From Eumeta japonica (lineage: Eukaryota > Arthropoda > Insecta > Lepidoptera > Psychidae), in NCBI GenBank assembly GCA_005406025.1, contig BGZK01000293.1, positions 1-64,000 of the forward strand: a stretch of 64,000 bases of DNA, in the 5' to 3' direction. The notes below the pieces were generated by a model. It was not told the origin of the DNA and ran no database searches. It saw only the letters and a program-made list of their open reading frames with translations. Below are positions 1 to 11,885 of the stretch, in pieces (position 1 is the first letter of the stretch; each line of letters opens with the position of its first letter). The position numbers and the translations under genes were made by a program.

Positions 1-1850
1 CTGAGTTTAACCTTTTAGATGTAAAAATATGTTATCTGTATCAGAGTCATCAATGTACCCACTTGGTCATATACAATATTTTATGTAATACATACTTTGA
101 AATTTCACTTCTTGATGTAATACAATAACAATTTGCATATGTTGTATTGAGACATTGTTATTCACAAGCAGTATTGAATTATGAAGTAATTTAATTTTTA
201 TACTAGGTAGTAAAGCTTGGTTATTTTTCAATCGTAATAAAATTAATGTAATAATAAACGAAATACATATTATTTTACTTATTAAAATAACAAACTATTA
301 TATTTTCTGTTTGAGAAAACGTAAAATATAATAGTTTGTGCCTCCCATCCAACGATGTAAATATGGACATTCAAAGTACATCTAACATTACTATCAAATT
401 TCTGTTGTGGTAGGTATCAGTTACTAAATTCTCAATTTGACCTGATTTCACAATCATAGCTCTTCTTACTGCGACGCTAAAAATGGAGATTTACGAGTAT
501 TTAGAGTCCAAATGAAACATACTAAGATAATACATATGTACATATATATTATTTGCAGACTAGTTTTCCTGGCTTCACAGGCGCATAGAATGTGTTGTTT
601 CGTCTTTTATATGGAAAGTCCCTGCTATCAATCCCAATTTCGTTTTCACATTTAATTTTGTTTCCGGTACTGTTCTTGGTTTCGATCCCGATCTGATACT
701 TTGTTCTCAATTCCGGTCATGATCCTGCTTCTCAATTCTACTTCTGAATAATTTTTCCTGATGATTTAAATGAAGTAAAACTTATATTCTGCTCCAAGCC
801 AAGTGCTATCTACACGTGAATACCACATTAAAAATTTTTCAGTAATTTCCGACATGTATGCAAAAGGACAGACGGACTCTAAAAAGAAGTTATCATTTAA
901 ATCAGAGTTTTTGTTATAGTTACTTTGACAAAGTTGTTTTAACAAATAAGTAGATTATAAATATTTGCGAAAAGAGCAGGATAAAATCCATCCTGCATGT
1001 ATACAAAATTTCATATTAATCGCATGTACAGTGAATTAGTCACAACTGATCAAAGATAAAAACCTCTATAGATTTGTATATTATTATAGATAAACACACA
1101 TTAGTTGAATTTCAAAATGTAATTAAAGTATTTTTCAAGTTCAGACTAACATCAAAACATTAAACCAGCACTCTATCTCTCAAATTTTGGATGAAAATGA
1201 AAATCTTTTGTTCGCATTATTTAATTTTATTTTCATTGTTAGAGAATTGTGTTGAAATTTTCTACATCTTATATGATTTTATTACTCGGTAAGTACTTAA
1301 GTTACCCACATTTCTCTTAATAATAATTAAACACAGTATATTTTATTAGTATTAGATAATAGTAAAAGAATTAGTAATATCCTTTAGCTCTATATGTACC
1401 TTTGCACAATTATCAGTTAGTTGCAACAATATTTAAGGTTTATAATAAAAACATTATAATATCTGTATAGCATTTACTTATGTATTGATATGAATAAATA
1501 TAAACGTAAAATAATGTAATCATTTTTTTACGAATACATGTTCACTAAGTTTTCTGAGGTGTAATAAATGCTTTCTACAAATGAAATTGAGATAAAGCTA
1601 AGGTTTGTCTTCCTCGTCTTTTTCAATAAAAACATTCCCTTACTCATTTTCGGTATTACAATGTTTAAAACGGCAATTGTGTTACACATGCTTAAATAAA
1701 TAAATGTTAACAGCAACCATTTATTTTTTTATTTTAATAACAGGATTCATCAATATTCATCCAACTATAGTTTTATTTCTTTTTGTTCAATGTACCAGAT
1801 TTTTCTCTTTTGTTAAATTCATCTGTATTGTTGAGGATTAATTTTCAATA
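1..1850. other. gene-free AT-rich flank
   Basis: I see no coding exon here; the short open frames are low-complexity. Positions about 650-750 hold a degenerate block of GATCC/CCGGT-like words that resembles blocks near 34.9 kb and 46.2 kb. Positions about 911-975 match about 31,388-31,450 closely (shared core gttatagttactttg), so a dispersed repeat lies here. Confidence 0.6.
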
Positions 1851-1854
1851 TTAC

Positions 1855-2275
1855 TTCGGACTTTTGAAGTGAAACTTCTAATATGACTTCCAACAAGGTT
1901 GCGTTAAACGTTTAACGCTACTATGGAGGGGATATGAAAGCACTGTTGCGTTAAATGTTTAACGCTCCTGGGGAGGAGTACACAGAGCGAGAGTGAATGC
2001 GTGGCACTCGAACGTATGCGCGTAGTATACCTGTCACAGGCCAGCGTGAACGTTAGCAACGAGTAGCGTCCAATATTCCAATAGATTTGGATATTTCTCC
2101 ACTTGAAAATGATAATTAAAAGATGCGATCAATTGTGAATTGTAAGCAATATTAATAAAGTTTGTCTTAAAGTAATAATATGAGTTCACTAAAAATCAAT
2201 TTCTACCCCTTCCTATTTTCATTTCCACATTTCGAAGTTTCACTTCTTCCGCGTGGAGGGACTCCACGCACTATT
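1855..2275. repeat. short non-autonomous repeat with inverted ends
   Basis: The word gaagtgaaacttc at 1866-1878 recurs inverted at 2234-2246. Between them lie a perfect 18-bp palindrome, GCGTTAAACGTTTAACGC (1901-1918), and a near-perfect copy at 1948-1965. A hairpin with 8-bp arms (2251-2269) sits at the right edge. The interior is richer in G+C than its surroundings. This fits a MITE-like element; the exact ends are not proven. Confidence 0.5.
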
Positions 2276-3229
2276 TTTTTTTTTAATCTAGGAGCCGGTA
2301 GTAAATAAACTCATCGCTTAATTGAAAAAAAAAATGTGTTTTAAAAGCATGTATTTAGATATGATGAGCTTATGAACTATAAAAGCTGCTAGAAAAATCC
2401 CGCTTCTTTTAACTTTCAATAATTATTTTACAGTTTTTTTTTTTTTGTATTACAAGTCTTCACATGTATATTGAATTCTGAGTGCAACGTTTATGTAAAA
2501 TGTGAATGGTAAACAAGTCAGGAGTGCGAAAATTGAGCCAATTATTATTAAATTGAAGTTAGTTTGCTTACTACACTAGCATGTGGAAAAATTGAATAAG
2601 TACATAATTTATAGTTTAGCATAAAAAATGTGAATCGGCAAATTGTTTTAAAATTCATGTAGTTAGATTTACTGAAACAAAAAATAATTGCGATTTTCAT
2701 TGTTATTTCATAAAATTCATTTTAAAATTACCATATTAGACATTTTTATTGAATTATTGGTTTCAAAATTTATATGAAGTTTGAAAATTAGATTTCTGTA
2801 CTATAAAAATTTTATTTATTTATATCTAGTTTATTTTGTTCTTGGAAATTGCTTACACAAAGCAGCATAGACAGGGCAAATATATTACACCTATATATAA
2901 AATAATATTTGCCCTGTGTGTACCTGAATTATAGCATATTAGTTTAGTTCACAAGTTGAAAAATGTGTTCATTCTCGCTACAATCTCCAAAAAGTATATG
3001 CGATTGCTCATTGAATTAATAATGATGTCTAGAAAAGTGTGCAAAAAATTGAACCTCACACTTAAATAATAACAATTAAATGGTCCAAAATGATGGGAAT
3101 CTGTTTTTTGCAAATAACTCGTAAACTATTATTTAAAGAATGAAAAAAAAATTAAGTAGGAAATTTCACAATATAATGTTCACTTCTGAAACTTCATCTG
3201 TATAACCAAATACTTTGTATTGATAGTTG
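2276..3229. other. AT-rich spacer
   Basis: No gene or clear repeat structure seen; homopolymer-rich, AT-rich sequence. Confidence 0.5.
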
Positions 3230-4030
3230 AAAATAAGGCTCCGCACGGCAAATCCGGCACCAAATCGGACATAAATGCTTTTTGCATAATATAGTATTAA
3301 TTTGAAAATAAAAAAAATGGTTATTGATAATTGAAGAAATAATATACCGCAGGAAAAACACGCTGCGTGTACTTATATGTACGCGCGTAAGAAGTTATAC
3401 TACGCTACAACGCATGAAACTTTGCCTCACAACGGCGAAACGGTCTCAAAAGCGTCGTCATGGCGGAACACAAGAACGCGGCGGAGAACAAAGAAGGTTC
3501 GGGCAGCGTAATACCTGCGCATTATATAATTCGCAGCCAATTCAGAGCGGCAAAGTTTCGTGCATTATACTGTACTTTGGCGTTATTAATTAATTGTTTT
3601 AAATTGCATGCAAATAATTAATTACAATAAAATAGGACTGGAGTGGGTTAGTTAATACGGTTTATAAAATTAAATTTCAATTTAAAAAATTAAATTAATG
3701 AATACTTAATTATAATACAAAATGTAATATCAATTGTATCTGTTTATTTGAAATTGTAACAATTATTAAGTGAAAAACTGAAATATGATAAAATTATTAT
3801 GTTGCCAACTTCCATTTTGCATTCAACTACACTCACCTACTGATATCTTTATAATTTACTAATTCCGCCAGTCTCATAGTCATCAATATTCAAAGTAATG
3901 ATATTGGTAGTATTCTCCATATTTTGATAAATGGTAACTCTTTTACCTCAAAACTCTGTTGTCGAATGAAATTGTTTACTAAACAGTTTACGAGCAACTT
4001 TGTATTAGTTTTCGTGTCACCCCGATACAA
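3230..4030 (+). repeat. dispersed repeat, inverted relative to copies at 24.6 and 26.5-26.9 kb
   Basis: The stretch with gcgcgtaagaagttata (about 3383) and the stretch ending in ttccattttgcattcaac (about 3810) both recur as reverse complements at about 26,830 and 26,555. The phrase tttcgtgtcaccccgat (about 4010) recurs inverted near 24,630. No intact coding frame is present; the 89-codon frame at 3324-3593 lies inside the repeat and is not believed. Confidence 0.55.
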
Positions 4031-6826
4031 ATTATATTACTCATAAGGCGCCAAAAGAAGTATATGTTCAATAAATTCTATCATTTACTTTTCATTATAT
4101 GAACCTTTTGTTATTTACATGACTGTTTTTTAAAATTATTCTGTTTTTTTGAGACCTCTTAATACCTATTCTTAATGAGATTTTCATATTGTAATACATA
4201 AATATATATTTCATATTTTGAACTTCGTTTCTGTAATGAAGACTATTAAAGATGAAGGTATGGAAGTCGACGTTTTTTTCGAAAATTTCCTCTGGGTCTG
4301 GAGCCCATTTTTTGGAACTTTCAATTGTTAATAACTTTTACCATTGTTTATGTGCGAAATTTAAACTTTTGCATATTTTTCTAGACGACATTGCGAATTC
4401 AATCAGACATCGCACATATTTTTATGAGCTGTAGCAAGAATGAACATGTTTTTCAGCTTGTAAACTAGACAAATATATGCATACGCTACGTACGAGCGCG
4501 CTAGACTAGGTTCTATCTTCACTATATATTCTTCTCTACGTTCTATCCGCGGTGCGCGTGTTCTTTGCGGTGATTTCCTTAAATGACATTGCCTTCAATG
4601 TCGGTAGGATAAATGACTCTAAATATGTTTTCATTTATATCTACGTTTTGCTTATATAGCTTTTTTATTTGCCAGGATTCGTGTCACGTCAAAGTACAAT
4701 CTCTGAACGTTGTAAATTATCGTTTATGACTGAGAGAGACATTCATATAGACATTTGTGACGGACAGACATTATATTCCTGGTATTACATTTCCGTTTGA
4801 TATTGCGGATACGAGCTCTCAAAGTAATCGCTAAAATAATTTGCTTTCTCGTTGCGTTAACGAAGACAACTGTAAATTTACAATACTTAAATCAACATAT
4901 GAAGGAATTAAAGCCTTACTCGATATATTTCATTACTGGTATCTTAGTTTAGTATTGTCTTTAAATTAAGATTGTTTATGATAGGGGATTCTAGGGATGA
5001 TAAGTCAATGTGGGTTAAAAGAACAATCATGCTAGTGTAGTGCCCCTATCCCCATGTGCGGATATGCGCATGAAAAAAAATATGTACATGCATTATCCTT
5101 TTTTCCAGATTTGAAAAGTCTTCCTCCAATTTTTGACACTCTTCCGGTCAATGATTGATAAAGAATTGAGGTATCCGTTTTTAATATGTTATTACTTCCA
5201 GTTCTTATTCATGAAACATTAGGTTCAAGGATTTATTAATTATTTCTCCAACAAGGGGCTAATGGTTGCAGATTTTCATAATTGGTCTTTGCGTGAGACT
5301 AATAATTTAACACCTAATTTGTCAAGGACTTGACAATTTCTTTTTGTTTTATAGGTGAGAGTTTGATACCGTTGCTAATAGTACGGCAATGAACGCTACT
5401 TTACAATAATACAAGTTGCAACGTAAAGTAAAAATGTTCTTTCAAAATAAATCTAAATTATCCCGTAAAAAGACCGTTTATTACATTACTATTAAAATAA
5501 ATAGTTAAAAATGTATCCATATCTTATCCGTATTCTTAATGCATATCCGTAATCCATAGATCTTGATTTTAAGTCATAGGACACAACACTAACCACTCAT
5601 TAGGTTATTAATGTACATAATTTGTACCTCTTTGGTTTGTGCAGTGTTAAGATTAGGTTCGGTTGGATCTGCAAAAGTTAGTTTTTAATAAAATTGGTTT
5701 AAAAACACTTTACGTTTGCATTTACATACTACATAACTAAACGAAAAAAAAAAGGTAATAAGTGATCGTTTCAGTTTTTTTTTGTATTATTTTCACTGCT
5801 TACTTCTGGTGAATTCAAAAGTTAGTTTACTATTCTGTGATTCAAAAGGTCAAATGGCCTATCTTAGCAGTTTAGGATCCAACATTAGAATAACTTTCCT
5901 TCATCTGCTAAGTGAATGAAATAAATGTCCTCAGAATAAAGAACTTTACAGTTACCAGAAAAATCCTGATGTCTTTAACTTCAATGAACTAATTTGCATT
6001 TCCTAATAATGGATTGTTACATTTGATATTCATCATCTATATTAGTTTGTCAACTACAATGCCTAATTTTGAATCTAAAATCTGAGGTAAACCAAATCTA
6101 AGATTAGGATTCCATTGATATTGCTAAGAAGTGACAATGGAGACACTTACTAAGCCTACAGCATCTGTCCTAAGCAGGGTAGACGCTGTAAGCATACAGC
6201 CATTTAAACCTTAAAAGTTTAAAGAAATATGTATCTTTTAACAATATGTAGCCTATTAAAATTTTTACAGAATGTGTTATGGCGGATAATTTAATACCAT
6301 AATAATAAAAAAAAAAAATTAATAAGCAAAACGGTAAAGTGGAGGGTTTCCCCATATACAAATGTGTTTCATCCCTTTTTTTTTGCTTTTGCTCTATCGT
6401 ACAAAAACCATATATACTAATGTCAAATTTAGTGTGATTAGGTTTCAAATTCATAAATAATCGGTCAAATGTGAGTTGTGATCGCGCTAAAAATCCGCGC
6501 CAAAGAATTATATGAAAAAAAAATTAATACTAATAGATTAATGGAGAAATCACATTTATTTTGTTACTTAGGTATTTCTTGTATACGCTTATACTGTGCG
6601 CAAGTCCGAGTAATATCTCGTTATTTATGATTTACATTTTAGACCTGAAAAAAATATGATTATTTTGTAACACAGTTACGTATTGAAAGCTCAATAAATG
6701 AAAGCTTTTGAAAATAGTAGCAAATAGTAAGATAATACCTATCTAAATATTAATAACTATCCTTTTAATACTTACAGGTACCTAACTCAGTACGTACTTA
6801 TCCACATAATTGTTTTTATTTTGTTT
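4031..6826. other. gene-free AT-rich region
   Basis: No exon, RNA gene or well-bounded element could be supported. Open frames here are short and compositionally like non-coding AT-rich DNA. It lies downstream of the OSCP1 stop codon. Confidence 0.5.
6815..6820 (-). terminator. candidate poly(A) signal of OSCP1
   Basis: AATAAA on the minus strand, within 15 nt after the OSCP1 stop codon. The unusual closeness means further signals downstream may be the real ones. Confidence 0.4.
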
Positions 6827-7848
6827 TTAAGAATTGCTGTCATCTAACATTTTTAATAAATCTTCTTGGGGCGATTTTGGTAACTCTGGATGAAAAGCTA
6901 AATCGGAAACTCTATTTTTGATATTAATCTCAATATTTTTGAACTGCAGTTCCTTAGTTTTAGAATGGGAACTTGATTCTCCCAATTCTATGGGTAAACG
7001 CAATGCGATAACTTCTCTTTGTTCGCCTGATTTTTTTGTAATCTGAGACAATAAACAACTTATTTCTTCTGTATCCGTACATACATTATCATCGTTAAGG
7101 TTTTTCTTATTATCATAGTTATAAATATTCTCTCCTAAATTATCGAGTAGTTTTTGATTTATGTTCGAGGGCTGGCAAAAAGTTCCATCTTTTCTTTGTA
7201 GACCTAACCTTAATAAAACAGATATCTTCAAATGATATTCTGAAAACCAAATTATTAATGTGTTATTCAGGCATTTGTAATCGTCGTCAGTGAAGCTTGT
7301 TGCAAGCCCCTCGAATTTTCGCATGGCATTAACAAAAATACATTTCGGAAAATAATTTGGTAAATGGAGAGCGACACCCTTTAAATGTCGCCGCGTAATG
7401 TCAAAAATGTTTTGATTTGTTGCGACGGATATTTGCCACTTGTACATCATTGTCATTAAATCCCACAGTTTATTCATTGAATACTCGTCCAGTTTCATTA
7501 TCGAGCTTGCAGATATATCCTGTAATAACTGTTTGATGACCGCTTGTGTGGCCACCGGTTGCGGTATAAATAGCTCATCTAAAAGTTTCGAATGCAATAG
7601 TACTGATGTGATATCGGTGAGAACTGAAAATAAATGCACAGTAATTTTTAAAAAGGTCGAATCTAAGTACTTACCTACCGGAAATCACCACAATTGTTAA
7701 TTCAGTGCTGTAAAATAGTCCGATGATTTTACGTACCTCTTTCAGATTTGTCAGATGTTATCTTTTGTGCTTTCAGACGCTGGTCAATTATGTATATCAT
7801 TTCACAGCCTAAATTTATTACGATGAAAGGAGTTGCGAACTGAGACAT
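6827..7848 (-). CDS. OSCP1: OSCP1-like protein (organic solute carrier partner 1 / NOR1 family)
   Basis: Two coding exons: 7848..7737 and 7623..6827, joined by a 113-bp GT-AG intron (donor gtacgt, acceptor ttttcag). Together they are 909 nt, 302 residues plus stop; human OSCP1 is about 380. The N-terminus contains an INLGCEMIYIIDQRL segment, and exon 2 carries SIMKLDEYSMNKLWDLMTMM; both match the most conserved family blocks. The C-terminus ends in an acidic DLLKMLDD motif, as in the family. The start at 7848 is the first ATG of the conserved block and lies 85 bp from the start of the divergent SMYD4-like gene. A possible poly(A) signal (AATAAA) lies at 6820..6815, just after the stop. OSCP1 is known in vertebrates as a modulator of organic solute transport with cilium and testis links; the insect role is not visible here. 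It is shorter than the vertebrate protein in the middle and C-terminal parts. Confidence 0.9.
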
Positions 7849-7933
7849 TTTAAGTGTATGCTGCTCGCCGCTGTCGGCCTCGGCTGTTTGAAATAATCAA
7901 TAATTTTCCGCAACATAACCTCAACATCTAAAC
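7849..7933. promoter_or_regulatory. putative bidirectional promoter between OSCP1 and SMYD4-like gene
   Basis: Only 85 bp separate the two divergent start codons. The part next to OSCP1 is relatively G+C-rich (about 7860-7890), unlike the surrounding AT-rich DNA. No TATA box is evident. Both 5' leaders and the shared promoter must fit here unless upstream non-coding exons exist. Confidence 0.6.
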
Positions 7934-10900
7934 ATGGATATCGATTTGTTGTATGCAGAAGTAATGCAAAAGTTGATTTTAGAGAATAAGATCGCTAGAG
8001 TCTCACAGAAGTTGATATCTTCCACAAAAAATGATGACAGAGTTCAACAAGTATATGATGTTTTAAAAGGTTCTAAAATGTTCCCAAAGCCAATGATAGT
8101 GCAAAAATGTGCAGTAAAGTCCACCGTGTATCGTAACCTTGGCAACAAAAACTTTCAGAATCACAACGATTATGAAGCTTGGCAGTACTACAATCTAGCT
8201 TTGTTGCATGCACCTGTAGACTCAGTGGATTATATTTTTGCTTTAGCAAACAGATCAGCTGTGTTTTTCGACTTGAAAAAATATGAGGAATGTTTGAATG
8301 ATATAGAACAAGTTAGTAATATGGGTTATCCAGAAAGACTAAAAGACAAACTATTAAAAAGAGAATCATCGTGTAAAGAGGCACTCTCGAAACCTTTGTT
8401 GATAGATGAGAAGAATACAGATGCCATAGAAACTATGTACTCGATGAAAGGATCGAGAAACCCTAGGTATTCTTGTGCAAGTGATTGTATAGATGTTCTT
8501 TACAATGACCAAATGGGACATCATGTTGTTGCCAAAAGAGATATTGAAGTAGGAGAATTAATAGCACAAGAAGATCCTTATTTGTTGCTGTTGCTAAAAC
8601 CCCAGCTCCTATTTAGTTGCAGTTACTGCTTGTCAAGAAATGGAAACTTGATGCCTTGTGATAAATGTTGTTTTTCCTTTTATTGTAGTGAACGTTGTAA
8701 GGAAAATGCATGGAAATATTATCACGAATATGAATGCCCGATTTCAGCTACTCTAATAGCATTGAAATTTACGAAATTGGAACTTTGGCTTTGCGCACGG
8801 TGATCAAGGCTCGCTGTGAACAACCTGATTGGCAAAGTTTGTTCAATATAATTAGTGAAGTTGAAGCAAACTTAAATACAGAGTATAGGGGTTGTACTAG
8901 AGTTGATGACAAATGGGTGTATGATTCGCAGTCTTATGCAACAATACATGCCTTAGTATCAAACATTGAAAAGCGTTCCGTATCAGATATATTTAGAAAG
9001 GGAGTAACTGCTGCAGTGTTTCTACACATTCTGATGAAAGAAACGGAATTTTTAAAGGATGCAAAGACTGGAATAGTAAAACGTGTCGGAGGTTTGCTTC
9101 TGCATCATATTATGACAGTTCCGACGAATATGCATGGAATAAGTGTGAACACACCTACATCTGAAGGGAAATATGTGAATGATATGAGTTTAGGTAGTGC
9201 TGCATATGCTTTCTTTAGTTTATTAAATCATTCATGTAGTCCAAATGTAACAAGGTTTTCCAGATTTGGAACTGGCAATATGAAACTGATTGCCATAAGA
9301 CCGATTAAAAAGGGGATGCAACTTTTCGACAATTATGGGTAAGAATTTTTGTTAATTTGTCCAGTAAGTTGAATTGCATTATAATACTTCTAGCGGGACA
9401 TACTACTGTGGTTTAAATGTTAAACTAAATATGTTGAAAAATAGTACGTTGTTACTACCATATTCAATAATAATAATATAAATTTATGCTTATTTTCCAG
9501 AAGGTAGGGAGAGACCAAAGATTTTCACATGGTACAATGGCACAATGGTCTACATAAGATTTTTTCGGGGTGACCTTTGTCGACTTTTCCATCACATACA
9601 TTCTCTCTATGAATTTGTTTTGTCAGTCTAAAGATATCTTGCCAAAATATATGTGATTTTCATTCATCCTTTCCAGATAGCCAATCTTTAGTCAAACCAA
9701 AGCGACATATCTGTTTCTACTCTAGTCACTACATCTTTTTTCAAACCACAATAATTTCTGACATCATTCTTTCTCTGTCTCTCTTTCAAAGACCTTCACC
9801 ATGTATCACACAGAGATACATTATCATCACATTGATTCTACTTTCATTTTTCTTCTTCTATATTTAATAGATTTCTAGAATAATACTTTTTAACGGTATG
9901 AAACATTCTCTGTCCATCTATGTCTATTTGTTTTGTGCATCCTTGTTTTTATTTAGTGGTGACAGTTGTAAAATGATTGTGGTCATGGCTTAAAAATCAA
10001 ATTTGGGATATCAACAGTCATATTTAAAGCAATTAGGGGAATTTTTCAATTCACAATGAGTGTAATTCAAAACGATAATTTTCACATCATGTAATTGAAT
10101 ACCTAATATGTAACCGCTTGCTGTATGTATCTACAATATACAAATTTAACTTTTTTAAATGTCTAACCATAGTCCCCTGGTTGGTATATAAAACTACTGT
10201 ATTAGTAATTATTGAAAAATTGTGTGTTATAAGACACAATGTTTATTTAATTTAGATTAAAATAGTATTCAATATTGCAGTTTTGACTTTATTCACGTTT
10301 GTAGGCATTTACTGCAAAATGGATTCATTAAATAAAATAATTTATAACAAGGCAAATTTTAGGAGCTTATTCCACCATCCTTTTAAACTGATATTTAACA
10401 AAAAGTCATTTTTATAAATAATTTTGTGTTTCATTACTTTCTTTTAATGAGTTTTAGCCTGAATAACCATTAAAAGGAAGATGTGGAACACAAATGTTAT
10501 TATAAAAGTGACTTTGTTGAATGTCTGTTTAAGAGGAAATGGTGGAAGAGTCCTTTAATATGTTTTATATTGTATTAAAAACACAATATTAATTTTAAGT
10601 TGCTTACAGTTGCAATTGTTATTCCTAAGATATCTTAAAGTATTCATACTGACAGCACATTTGATGTTACAAGAGGAGTTAAAACAAAATTCTTAATATT
10701 TACAGTTGTTATAAAAAATAAATAAACTTACTAATTTGCATACATTTTTCTGTTTTTTTTTTAAACGACTGTTATTGTACAAAGTGTTGGTATAGATAAT
10801 GTATATACCAACAGTATCGTAATTGATAGGTAGATTTAAATGTATTGATACATTATTGTTGTATGGACCATTAGCGAGCCATTTTGATTTCCCTGTGTTT

Positions 10901-11885
10901 GGGTGTTTTTTTTGTATAAAAAGTTTGTATAAAAAACATTCGTCTCTTATTGTAAAACAAATTAAGGGAATAAAATTCTATAGCCAGAAACAAATCATCA
11001 AGAATTTCAATCTATGTGTTGTAGATTTCCCTTTGGTTGTATTTAATTTTCAATTTGTTTATTTGAATATTATCTACATTTTTATAATAAAAAGTAAAAT
11101 TATATAGATGTAGTATTAGTGCATTTTTTGAATAAGGTAAAAGTTTTTTTTATGATTTTTAACTTGTTATTGCTTCAGTGGAGCATATCTATACTTGTAG
11201 TATTTGTAGTACATGTAGTACAAGAAAAGAGAACCTCATAGGACAAGAGTTCTCTCTTTATTATTTGGCAATGAAATCTTAAACATGAGTCCATAAATTA
11301 CAATTATAAATAAATATGTAATAGTGTGGTACACTTTTTTTTTGAGAAATCACAGTGAAATTAAGCAACCAATATAATATTTATAAATAAGGAGCTATAT
11401 TGATATGTGCTATATTTTTACATTTTGTTATAAGTTTTATTATGACTTTATACTAAGCCTATTTATCAGTAGATTAGAATTATAATTAGCCCAATATTTA
11501 CAGAGTTCATCATGCCACACAAGATCGTGAAAGTCGACAGAGCACTTTAAACTTTCAATACAAATTTGTCTGTACTTGCGAAGCATGTGTTGATAATTGG
11601 CCAACTTATCATAACTTGGGAGCAGCTAAGAATCTTCCAAAGCTTATTGCAGAGAAGAAGAAGAAGATCTTAAGTCCGAATGCCATAGAGAAGCTAGAGA
11701 GGGGTTGTAAAGATATAGCAATGGCATTGTATAAACCTTTGTGTGAACTAATAACAGTTCTTGACAATTATGCTCCATGCGTTGAGTTAGCTGATTGTCA
11801 GGAGTCATTGAAGCAGTGTTTAGGTATTTATGAAGGTTTTCTACCTTTTGGTTTTACTAAAGTTATTGATTGGGATGTTTCTTAA
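7934..11885 (+). CDS. SMYD4: SMYD4-like SET and MYND domain lysine methyltransferase, frame-broken
   Basis: Exon 1 is 7934..9338 and exon 2 is 11504..11885, split by a GT-AG intron exactly inside the SET motif DNYG|VHH. The joined product is about 595 residues. Order of parts: N-terminal TPR-like helices (about 65-135), SET-N (about 180-215, DQMGHHVVAKRDIEVGE), MYND zinc finger with its Cys series from C229 (CSYC) to C268 (YHEYEC), SET core LLNHSCSPNV, then a post-SET zinc motif CTCEAC and C-terminal helices. The frame shifts once, near 8774-8777. Upstream reads in one frame to CPISATLIALKFTK, then continues in another as IGTLALRTVIKA; one extra A in the AAA run would restore continuity. All else looks intact, so this is either a recent disabling indel or a sequence error. 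The C-terminus (after ESLKQCLG) may run into the intron of an unrecognised further exon. SMYD4 acts as a cytosolic/nuclear methyltransferase in animals. Confidence 0.87.
9339..11503 (+). other. intron of the SMYD4-like gene
   Basis: A 2.2-kb AT-rich intron with donor gtaagaa and acceptor atatttacag. The tract at about 9500-9850 is pyrimidine-rich with little else recognisable. No nested gene was found. Confidence 0.8.

Noticed and set aside
3324..3593. 89-codon plus-strand frame, basic in composition
   Set aside because: Lies inside a dispersed repeat with an inverted copy at 26.5-26.9 kb that lacks the frame.
7440..7700. 86-codon plus-strand frame over OSCP1
   Set aside because: Antisense shadow of OSCP1 exon 2.
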